A stretch of DNA of 14,555 bases, taken from the NCBI GenBank assembly GCA_964392115.1, contig CAYMOU010000070.1:1-14555 (forward strand). Direction: 5' to 3'. Below are positions 5,999 to 12,396 of this stretch, piece after piece. Each line of letters begins with the position of its first letter. Position 1 is the first letter of the stretch. The translations under genes were made by a program, and so were the position numbers. The stretch comes from CAYXWM01 sp964392115. GTDB taxonomy: Bacteria; Bacillota; Clostridia; Lachnospirales; WRBF01. Under the pieces are notes generated by a model. The model saw nothing but the letters and a program-made list of their open reading frames with translations, ran no database searches and had not been told where the DNA came from.

Positions 5999-8254
5999 TT
6001 ACTCCGCAATTATATGCGGCTTTAAAGCTTGCAATCGCCGAGAAAGTGACGAGTATCTGTCGATTTCTTTGGAGTTATCCACCATAGTATGGATAGCATC
6101 TTGTATACCCACAAGCACCACCAGAGTTTTCGCCCGGGTTATGGCCGTATAAATCAGGTTTCGGCTCATAAGCATGGGCGGTGCGTAAATGACAGGGATA
6201 ATAACCACAGGATATTCGGAGCCTTGGGATTTGTGTATGGTTATGGCGTAGGAAAGCTCCAATTCGTCCAATTGGGTGAAGTCGTAGCTGACAAGACGGT
6301 TGTCGTCGAAAAGCACTTCCAGGGTTTCATTTTCCCTGTCTATGGTTTGAATCAGCCCGGTGTCGCCATTGTACACACCCTGTCCGTCCTCGGTATGTAT
6401 GCCGTTTCTTGCGGTGTACATACGCCAAGGCATATGATAGTTGTTTTTTATTTGCATGACCTTGTCGCCTTCACGAAAGACGGTTTGGCCATGTTCTTTT
6501 TGGGTTTTGCCGCCGGATTCGGGGTTTAAAACTGATTGGAGGATGTGGTTTAGGTTCCTTGTGCCCAGAACGGATTTTCTCATGGGAGTCAAGACTTGTA
6601 TGTCGGTTAAGGCGTTACAGCCGGTATAGGAAGGCAGTCGCTTGGTGATAAGGTCGGCTATGGTTTGTTTTATGTGTTCCGGGTTGCTTTGCCTGATAAA
6701 GAAAAAATCACGTTCTTTTTCGTTTAAAACGGGGTATTCGCCCTTGATTATGCGGTGGGCGTTCATTACTATGGCACTTTCCCTTGCCTGCCTGAAAATT
6801 TCGTCCAGTTCCACCACTTTTATCAAGCCGCAGGTGATAATATCCTTTAAAACATTACCGGCACCAATAGAGGGCAGCTGATTTACGTCACCCACCAGAA
6901 TCAACCGAGAGCCTTTAGCAACAGCCTTTAACAGGGCGCTCATAAGTAAAATATCCACCATGGAACTTTCGTCTATAATGATAACGTCGGCTTCTATGGG
7001 GTCGTCCTCGTCCTTGTTAAAAACGGAGTATTCGCCTTGGTTTTGCAGAAGCCGGTGTATGGTTTTTGCAGGACGACCGGTGGTTTCTTCAAGGCGTTTT
7101 GCGGCTCTGCCGGTGGGTGCCGCCAGTTCTATCTCCAAGCCCCGTAATTGCAACAGGCGGATTATGGTGTTAATGGTGGTGGTTTTTCCCGTTCCCGGGC
7201 CGCCGGTTATTACCAGAACGCCGCATTCCAAGGCGTATTTTACCGCCAGACGTTGCTTTTCTGCCAGTTCTATACCGGTCATGGCTTCGGCTTGGTTTAT
7301 TTCCTTTTCCGGGCAAGTTTCCGAAAGTTCGCTGTTTACGGTAAGTTCCAACAGTTTTTTGCTGATATGGCTTTCGGCGTAAAAATATTGGTTTAGGTAG
7401 ATGTTAAAACAGCCGTCGATTTGTTCACGGCAAATTATTCGGTTAAACTGCATATCCGTCAGCGTATGCAACAGTAGTTCCGGCTCTGACGAAAGCAATT
7501 CGCCGGTACGAAACAAAAGTTCTTCCTGAGGCAAATATACGTGACCGCTGGTTGCGGCGTTTTGCAAAATATATTTGACCCCGGCGGAAAGTCGGTTGGG
7601 TGAGTTTTTGTCTATACCCATTTTTTCCGCTATGGAATCCGCAGTTTTAAAGCCCAACCCGAAAATTTGGTCGGTAAGGGCAAAGGGATTGTTTCTTATA
7701 ATATTGTAGGTTTCGCCCTTGTAGGCCTTGTAAATTTTCAAAGCCATAGTCAGAGAAATACCCAAGGGCTGCAAAAAAAGCATTATTTCTCGCATATCCC
7801 GTTGTTCGTGGAACACAGCTTGAATATTTAATGCTTTTTGCAGGGTGATGCCCCGGATTTCCGCCAGACGTTCCGGTTGGTCTTGGATGACGGTAAGGGT
7901 TTCCTCGCCAAAGGCCTTGACCAGACGTTTGGCAAGACCTTTGGCAACGCCCTTAATTACCCCGGAAGCCAGGTATTTTTCTATATGGTCCACCTTTGTA
8001 GGCAAGTGGGTTTCGTAGGAAATTACGCTTAGTTGTTTGCCGTAGGTTGGATGGGTAACGAACCTGCCGGTGATTTTCACTCGTTCGCCGCAATTTACGT
8101 GGGGTATATGTCCCACGCAAACATAAGGCTCTTCGGTATCGCCGTCGCCCACGGAAAAAACCGTGTAGCCGTTCTCAGAATTTTTATAAATAATGCTCTC
8201 AACCGTGCCCGGGATTATGACTTCCTCGTTCATAGGGTTGAAATCAGTTTGCAT
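5999..8254 (-). CDS. recD2: RecD2-type superfamily 1 DNA helicase
   Basis: The 751-residue 5'-3' DNA helicase of the RecD2 (RecD-like, no RecBC) family acts in DNA repair and replication-fork maintenance. The N-terminal OB-like region (about 10-85) and helix-hairpin-helix region (about 95-215) typical of RecD2 come first. Walker A is GGPGTGKTTT at 351-360, Walker B IIIDESSM at 425-432, and GDVNQLPSIGAG lies at 455-466. The UvrD-type C-terminal domain has YAITIHKSQGSE at 669-680 and YTAITRAK at 702-709. All key motifs are intact and the length is normal. The ATG at 8254 lies inside the end of purA (11-base overlap), implying translational coupling. An ATG at 8233 is an alternative start; neither has a strong ribosome site. 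Confidence 0.95.
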   Translation of the reverse strand: MQTDFNPMNEEVIIPGTVESIIYKNSENGYTVFSVGDGDTEEPYVCVGHIPHVNCGERVKITGRFVTHPTYGKQLSVISYETHLPTKVDHIEKYLASGVIKGVAKGLAKRLVKAFGEETLTVIQDQPERLAEIRGITLQKALNIQAVFHEQRDMREIMLFLQPLGISLTMALKIYKAYKGETYNIIRNNPFALTDQIFGLGFKTADSIAEKMGIDKNSPNRLSAGVKYILQNAATSGHVYLPQEELLFRTGELLSSEPELLLHTLTDMQFNRIICREQIDGCFNIYLNQYFYAESHISKKLLELTVNSELSETCPEKEINQAEAMTGIELAEKQRLAVKYALECGVLVITGGPGTGKTTTINTIIRLLQLRGLEIELAAPTGRAAKRLEETTGRPAKTIHRLLQNQGEYSVFNKDEDDPIEADVIIIDESSMVDILLMSALLKAVAKGSRLILVGDVNQLPSIGAGNVLKDIITCGLIKVVELDEIFRQARESAIVMNAHRIIKGEYPVLNEKERDFFFIRQSNPEHIKQTIADLITKRLPSYTGCNALTDIQVLTPMRKSVLGTRNLNHILQSVLNPESGGKTQKEHGQTVFREGDKVMQIKNNYHMPWRMYTARNGIHTEDGQGVYNGDTGLIQTIDRENETLEVLFDDNRLVSYDFTQLDELELSYAITIHKSQGSEYPVVIIPVIYAPPMLMSRNLIYTAITRAKTLVVLVGIQDAIHTMVDNSKEIDRYSSLSRRLQALKPHIIAE

Positions 8255-9524
8255 TTCTGCGGATTATTTCTTCACGTTTGGGGCCGCTGCTAACCAAGGT
8301 TATGGGCACGCCCAGTTGTTTTTCCAAGAAATAAACGTAGTTCTTGGCGTTTTCGGGAAGTTCGTCAAAGGAGCGTACCCCTCTGATGTCGCAGTTCCAG
8401 CCGGGCAGTTTTTCCAATACGGGTTTTGCCTCGTATAATAAAGAAGTGGGTAAAAAGTCTTGGGTGATTTCACCGTTTACTTCGTAGCCGGTGCAAACGC
8501 CGATTTCGTCCATGTAGCCTAAAACGTCTATACAGGTTAAGGCTACTTCGGTTGCAGCTTGGAGTTTTAAGCCGTGTCTTGTGGCAACACAGTCAAAATA
8601 GCCTACACGGCGAGGTCTGCCGGTGGTTGCGCCGTATTCGCCGGAGTCGCCGCCTTTTGCACGCAGGGTAGTTGCTTCGTCGCCGAACATTTCGGAAACA
8701 AATGGGCCTTCGCCTACTGCACTGGAATAAGCCTTGGTTACAGCCATAATATTGGTTATGGCATAGGGAGCAATGCCGGCACCTACAGCCGCATAAGCCG
8801 CCAAGGTTGAAGACGAGGTAACAAAGGGATAAATTCCGTGTTCTGCGTCTTTCAAGGCACCAAGTTGGCCTTCCATAAGGATGTTTTTGCCTTGTTTAAC
8901 GGCATCTTGAAGGAATTTAACGGTATCGGTTACAAAGGGTTTGATTTTGTTTGCTTTTTCAACAAGGTTGTTGTAAACCTCTTTGTAATCCAGCGGTTCT
9001 TTTTTATATAAATTCACGAGAATTACGTTAATTTTTTCGTACAGGAATTTAAGTTTGTCCTGTAAGTCTTTGTCATAAAAAATTTGCCATAACTGAACGC
9101 CCACTTTTGCGTATTTATCGGAATAGAAAGGTGCTATGCCGGATTTTGTGGAGCCGAAGCTGCGTTCTTTAAGGCGTTCTTCTTCACATTGGTCGAAAAG
9201 CACGTGGTGGGGTAAGATAACCTGTGCTTTGTCGGAGATTAAAAGATTAACTTTGGGCACTGCCTTTTTAATGGATTCGATTTCGCCCAAAAGCAGGTCT
9301 ATATTCAGGGCTACGCCGTTGCCCATTACGTTAATAACGTTATCATAAAATACGCCGGACGGTAATTGGTGCAGGGCGAATTTTCCGTATTCGTTGATTA
9401 TGGTATGGCCGGCGTTGGAGCCGCCTTGAAAGCGTACTACTATATCCGAATCGGCGGCGTACATATCAGTGATTTTACCCTTGCCTTCGTCTCCCCAGTT
9501 TGCTCCTACTATTGCTTTTATCAT
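8244..9524 (-). CDS. purA: Adenylosuccinate synthetase PurA, variant form
   Basis: This 426-residue cytoplasmic enzyme makes adenylosuccinate from IMP, aspartate and GTP, the first step from IMP to AMP. The P-loop GDEGKGK is at 11-17 with the catalytic Asp12; His40 is in NAGHT (37-41). FGSTKSGIAPFYSDK (123-137) and TTGRPRR (300-306) are in place. Two regions differ from the E. coli type: EGAQGT reads EGQLGA (218-223), and the guanine-contacting TKLD reads TCID (330-333), losing the lysine. From memory, PurA proteins of Lachnospiraceae share the EGQLG form, so this is probably a clade trait and not decay. The start at 9524 has GGAGGG eight bases upstream. It is the last purine gene in the block, and recD2 overlaps its end. 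Confidence 0.95.
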   Translation of the reverse strand: MIKAIVGANWGDEGKGKITDMYAADSDIVVRFQGGSNAGHTIINEYGKFALHQLPSGVFYDNVINVMGNGVALNIDLLLGEIESIKKAVPKVNLLISDKAQVILPHHVLFDQCEEERLKERSFGSTKSGIAPFYSDKYAKVGVQLWQIFYDKDLQDKLKFLYEKINVILVNLYKKEPLDYKEVYNNLVEKANKIKPFVTDTVKFLQDAVKQGKNILMEGQLGALKDAEHGIYPFVTSSSTLAAYAAVGAGIAPYAITNIMAVTKAYSSAVGEGPFVSEMFGDEATTLRAKGGDSGEYGATTGRPRRVGYFDCVATRHGLKLQAATEVALTCIDVLGYMDEIGVCTGYEVNGEITQDFLPTSLLYEAKPVLEKLPGWNCDIRGVRSFDELPENAKNYVYFLEKQLGVPITLVSSGPKREEIIRRNAN

Positions 9525-9577
9525 AAATATTCCCTCCGGTGTGAAGTTTGGGTAGTGCGGTATGGAAAAAGATTAAG

Positions 9578-9638
9578 ACCTTGGGGAAAACTTTTTCTGA
9601 AGAAAAAGTTTTCCCCAAACCCCTTTCAAAAAGACTTT
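9578..9638 (-). repeat. Family A hairpin repeat, copy 3 (perfect stem)
   Basis: This copy fills most of the purB-purA gap. A 17-base perfect stem (9581-9597 with 9602-9618) surrounds a four-base loop read UUCA on the gene strand. The tail CCCCTTTCAAAAAGACTTT follows on the plus strand. It is the best preserved copy. On the minus strand a short T-run (TCTTAATCTTTTT) begins a few bases after the stem, so weak termination is possible. Confidence 0.85.
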
Positions 9639-9669
9639 ATCAAAAAAGAAAGGGCATATGATTTATGGA

Positions 9670-11112
9670 TTATACTTCTAATATAGTTTGTTCAAAACCG
9701 TTAAGTTTAGCTTGGTTTTTGTCGAGGATAGGTTTTACGCAGGTGTTTATAAATTCTTCGGTTTGGACCGGGGCCAGGCCTACAAAATCTTGGGATACCG
9801 TATTTGCTTGCAGGTCTGCAAGACTCATGTTGAAGGCAGGGTCGTTGGCTATTCTTTGGAGAAGGTCGTTTTCTTCGCCACGGACTTTAACGGCTTCGCC
9901 GGCTGCCATAGCGTGGGTGCGGATACGTTCGTGGAGTTCTTGTCTGTCGCCGCCTTTTTTAACTGCGTCCATAAGTATGTTTTCCGTTGCCATGAAGGGC
10001 AGTTCTGCGTTAACGTGTTTTTCGATTACTTTTGGGTAGACTACCATGCCTTCTGCAATGTTCAGGTAGATGTTTAAGATGGAATCCACACAAAGGAAGG
10101 CTTCCGGCAGGGCAAGGCGGCGGTTGGAGGAGTCGTCCAGAGTACGCTCGAACCATTGCACGGAGGAAGTCATGGCTGTATTTTGGCTGTCTGCTATTAC
10201 AAAACGAGCAAGTCCGCTGATACGCTCGGAACGCATGGGGTTGCGTTTGTAGGGCATGGCAGAGGAGCCCACTTGTTTGGTTTCAAAGGGTTCTTCGATT
10301 TCTTTTAAGTGTTGTAAAAGACGCATATCGTTGGAAAATTTTGAACAGGATTGGGCGATTTGGCTTAAAACGTTCATGAAACGGGAATCGATTTTTCGGC
10401 TGTAGGTTTGACCGCTTACGGGATATGTACCGCTGAATCCGAAGTCCCGGGCTATGGCATCGTCCAGTTGTTTTACTTTTGAGATGTCGCCGTTAAACAA
10501 TTCTTTAAAGCTGGCTTGGGTACCGGTGGTGCCTTTGGAGCCGAGAAGTTTGGCGTTTTCCAGCACGAAGTCAATTTCTTCAATGTCCAACAACAAATCA
10601 TGCATCCACAGGCAGGCACGTTTTCCCACAGTGGTAAGCTGTGCAGGTTGGAAGTGGGTAAAGCCCAAGGTAGGCAGGTCCTTGTATTTCATTGCAAAAT
10701 CAGCAAGTTTGGAAACTACGGCTATAAGTTTTGCTTTGATTAGTTCCAGGGCTTCTTTCATTATAACTATGTCGGCGTTGTCGGTTACGTAACATGAGGT
10801 GGCGCCCAGATGGATTATGCCTTTAGCGTCCGGGCATTGCTCTCCGTAGGCATGAATATGGGCCATTACGTCATGACGCAACAGCTTTTCGGTTTTTTCG
10901 GCTACATCGTAGTTTATGTCAGTTTTGTTGGCTTCCAGTTGGTCTATTTGTTCTTGGGTGATGGGTAGGCCTAAGCTTTTTTCGGCCTTAGCCAAGGCTA
11001 TCCATAATAAACGCCAGGTTCTGAATTTTTTATCGGACGAGAAGAGTTCTTTCATTTGTTTGGAGGCGTAGCGTCCGCTTAGAGGTGATTGGTACACGCT
11101 TGTTGAGTCCAT
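9670..11112 (-). CDS. purB: Adenylosuccinate lyase PurB
   Basis: The 480-residue enzyme of the fumarase/aspartase superfamily cleaves SAICAR to AICAR and adenylosuccinate to AMP, releasing fumarate; it acts as a cytoplasmic homotetramer. The family signature GSSAMPYKRNP is at 282-292, including the mobile catalytic serine. The catalytic histidine region TLGFTHFQPAQ is at 148-158 and LLRHDVMAH at 77-85. HLGATSCYVTDNAD (101-114) is another conserved block. The length is nearer the 475-480 residue form of Lachnospiraceae and eukaryotes than the shorter Bacillus type. The start at 11112 has AAAGGA nine bases upstream. It lies between the purC homologue and purA, matching a role in both branches. 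All catalytic motifs look intact. Confidence 0.96.
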   Translation of the reverse strand: MDSTSVYQSPLSGRYASKQMKELFSSDKKFRTWRLLWIALAKAEKSLGLPITQEQIDQLEANKTDINYDVAEKTEKLLRHDVMAHIHAYGEQCPDAKGIIHLGATSCYVTDNADIVIMKEALELIKAKLIAVVSKLADFAMKYKDLPTLGFTHFQPAQLTTVGKRACLWMHDLLLDIEEIDFVLENAKLLGSKGTTGTQASFKELFNGDISKVKQLDDAIARDFGFSGTYPVSGQTYSRKIDSRFMNVLSQIAQSCSKFSNDMRLLQHLKEIEEPFETKQVGSSAMPYKRNPMRSERISGLARFVIADSQNTAMTSSVQWFERTLDDSSNRRLALPEAFLCVDSILNIYLNIAEGMVVYPKVIEKHVNAELPFMATENILMDAVKKGGDRQELHERIRTHAMAAGEAVKVRGEENDLLQRIANDPAFNMSLADLQANTVSQDFVGLAPVQTEEFINTCVKPILDKNQAKLNGFEQTILEV

Positions 11113-11184
11113 AGGCTTGTCCTTTCGAGAGGTGTAAGATTTGTGGGCTTGCGGCGTTGCTATGAGGAAACCGGAAAGGGAAAT

Positions 11185-11223
11185 ACCTTGAGGGAAACTT
11201 GTTCTGAAGAAAAAGTTTCCCTC
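11185..11223 (-). repeat. Family A hairpin repeat, copy 4
   Basis: A 15-base stem (11190-11204 with 11209-11223) with one mismatch and the loop UUCA on the gene strand. It lacks the CCCTTCAAAAAG tail seen in most other copies. It lies upstream of purB and produces a spurious overlapping frame from 11230 into the purB start. Confidence 0.8.
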
Positions 11224-11259
11224 GTACCAACTCGTCTAAGAATAATTGTTTTTAAATCT

Positions 11260-11281
11260 CACAATGCGAATTGGTATTGTG
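11260..11281. promoter_or_regulatory. 22-base dyad upstream of purB, possible operator
   Basis: CACAAT (11260-11265) and ATTGTG (11276-11281) flank a core around AATT; nine of eleven base pairs are symmetrical. The size and symmetry are like a repressor site, but no good promoter overlaps it and it does not match the PurR box. It lies about 150 bases before the purB start, outside both repeat families. Confidence 0.25.
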
Positions 11282-11313
11282 TTGCAATAATAAGTCTCCT
11301 CATGCCGCTTTAT

Positions 11314-11411
11314 ACTAATTCTATATTTAATGAAGGATAAAAATTTGCAAATTATCCTTGAATCTTTGTCTAAATTGCAAATTTTTATCTACTGTTTTAA
11401 ATGGAATTAGT
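11314..11411. repeat. Family B 98-base palindromic repeat, copy 2
   Basis: The 98-base element lies 15 bases after the end of the purC homologue. Ends ACTAATTC/GAATTAGT; inner arms GATAAAAATTTGCAA/TTGCAAATTTTTATC. It differs from copy 3 at five positions and is in the same orientation. Because it directly follows a stop codon it may act as a 3' end structure. Confidence 0.87.
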
Positions 11412-11426
11412 TTATATAAATGTGAA

Positions 11427-12098
11427 TTATTCGCCTTTTAATTTGCGTAACAGATTTTTGTAAGAATTTTCCGAACGGATAAAGTCCTCATCGTTTTCAT
11501 ACAGGAGCAGTATGTTTTCCGGGCTGAGTTCTCGGGCCAATACCAGTTCGTCGTTGGAATCCACACCGAATTTCAGAGAGAATTCCACGGGTTTCATGCC
11601 TAATTTATTGAAGACTTCCAGTAAAATATCATTGATTTTAAAGGCGGTCTGTCGGATGGCTGTTAGTTTATCCTTATTTATTATGCCGAAGGCGATGGCG
11701 TGATGCTCGTTAAGCATGGGATTGCCCAGTTCATCATTGGCAAGGTACATTTCCGGCACAGGTATAGGCAGAACCGAGCCTTTTTCTACGCCGTATTTTT
11801 CGGCAAAGGAGTCCGAGACTATGTTTCTTACCATTAAGGTTATGGGTAGCAGAGTAACACGTTTGACCAAGCTTTCTCGTTCGTTTAGACGAGTAATAAA
11901 GATGGTTTTGATGCCTTTTTGCATTAGCAACAGAAAAATAATTGTGGCTATTTCGTTTATAATTATACCCTTGCCTTCGAACGAGTCGGTTTTTTGGGGG
12001 TTAACTTCGTCTTTGTATTCTATAATATTCTGGGTCGGGTCGTCGGTTTCGTATTCGTCCTTTGACTTGCCGGAAAAAATTAATTTCCCTTTTGTCAC
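11427..12098 (-). CDS. purC: Divergent SAICAR synthetase (PurC) homologue, altered active site
   Basis: The 223-residue protein aligns with PurC, which joins aspartate to CAIR using ATP. Family segments include FSGKSKDEYETDDP (8-21), EGKG (41-44), RLNERESLVKRV (70-81), MVRNIVSDSF (89-98) and NPMLNEHHAIAFG (126-138). The C-terminal third is odd: the usual DFKLEFG reads EFSLKFG (172-178), so the metal-binding Glu becomes Lys176; the usual DE-x-SPD-x-x-R-L-W reads RELSPENILLL (189-199), so the metal-binding Asp becomes Arg189 and the substrate-binding Arg is lost. These comparisons are from memory of the E. coli family. I chose GTG at 12098 because GGAAGGTGAT precedes it; the frame continues to 12227, but that part is translated repeat. 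Placed between guaA and purB. It may be a changed-function or inactive paralogue, or a variant PurC. Confidence 0.75.
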   Translation of the reverse strand: MTKGKLIFSGKSKDEYETDDPTQNIIEYKDEVNPQKTDSFEGKGIIINEIATIIFLLLMQKGIKTIFITRLNERESLVKRVTLLPITLMVRNIVSDSFAEKYGVEKGSVLPIPVPEMYLANDELGNPMLNEHHAIAFGIINKDKLTAIRQTAFKINDILLEVFNKLGMKPVEFSLKFGVDSNDELVLARELSPENILLLYENDEDFIRSENSYKNLLRKLKGE

Positions 12099-12104
12099 CT
12101 TTTT

Positions 12105-12114
12105 ATCACCTTCC
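12105..12114 (-). promoter_or_regulatory. Ribosome binding site deciding the purC start
   Basis: GGAAGGTGAT lies six bases before the GTG at 12098. It lies outside the family A repeat and supports the 223-residue product over a longer one. Confidence 0.65.
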
Positions 12115-12154
12115 TTTTTAAACGGCAACGGGCTGAAAGAGCAAAAGAGAGAAA

Positions 12155-12215
12155 ACCTTGAGGGAAACTTGCTCCGAAGAAAAAGTTGGCAACAAACTCC
12201 CTTCAAAAAGACTTT
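12155..12215 (-). repeat. Family A hairpin repeat, copy 5
   Basis: In the guaA-purC gap. The stem is shorter and has a mismatch and a G-U pair, but the loop on the gene strand is UUCG closed by C-G. The CTCCCTTCAAAAAGACTTT tail is present. It abuts family B copy 3 with one base between. The remaining 12315-12396 stretch before it holds only AT-rich DNA. Confidence 0.75.
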
Positions 12216-12216
12216 T

Positions 12217-12314
12217 ACTAATTTCATATTTATTGAAGGATAAAAATTTGCAAATTATACTTGAATCTTTGTCTAAATTGCAAATTTTTATCTACTGTTT
12301 TAAATGAAATTAGT
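12217..12314. repeat. Family B 98-base palindromic repeat, copy 3
   Basis: The 98-base element has ends ACTAATTT and AAATTAGT. Compared with the other copies both ends carry a matching change (C to T on the left, G to A on the right), which preserves pairing. The inner arms are identical to copy 2. Confidence 0.87.
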
Positions 12315-12396
12315 ATTAATAATAAATATATAATTCAAAACTACGCAGATATTTATATATTTAGACTATTTTAGGTCCACTCGATTATATGTCCTT

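Noticed and set aside
6089..6529. Open frame of 146 codons on the plus strand
   Set aside because: It is antisense to the conserved C-terminal helicase domain of recD2 and resembles no family.
11030..11230. Open frame of 66 codons on the minus strand overlapping the purB start
   Set aside because: Its first part is translated family A repeat and the rest is out of frame with purB.
11716..12243. Open frame of 175 codons on the plus strand
   Set aside because: It lies opposite the purC homologue and a repeat, has no ribosome site of note, and its composition mirrors the gene on the other strand.
3987..12314. CRISPR-like repeats
   Set aside because: The repeats are dispersed, palindromic and separated by genes, with no regular spacers.
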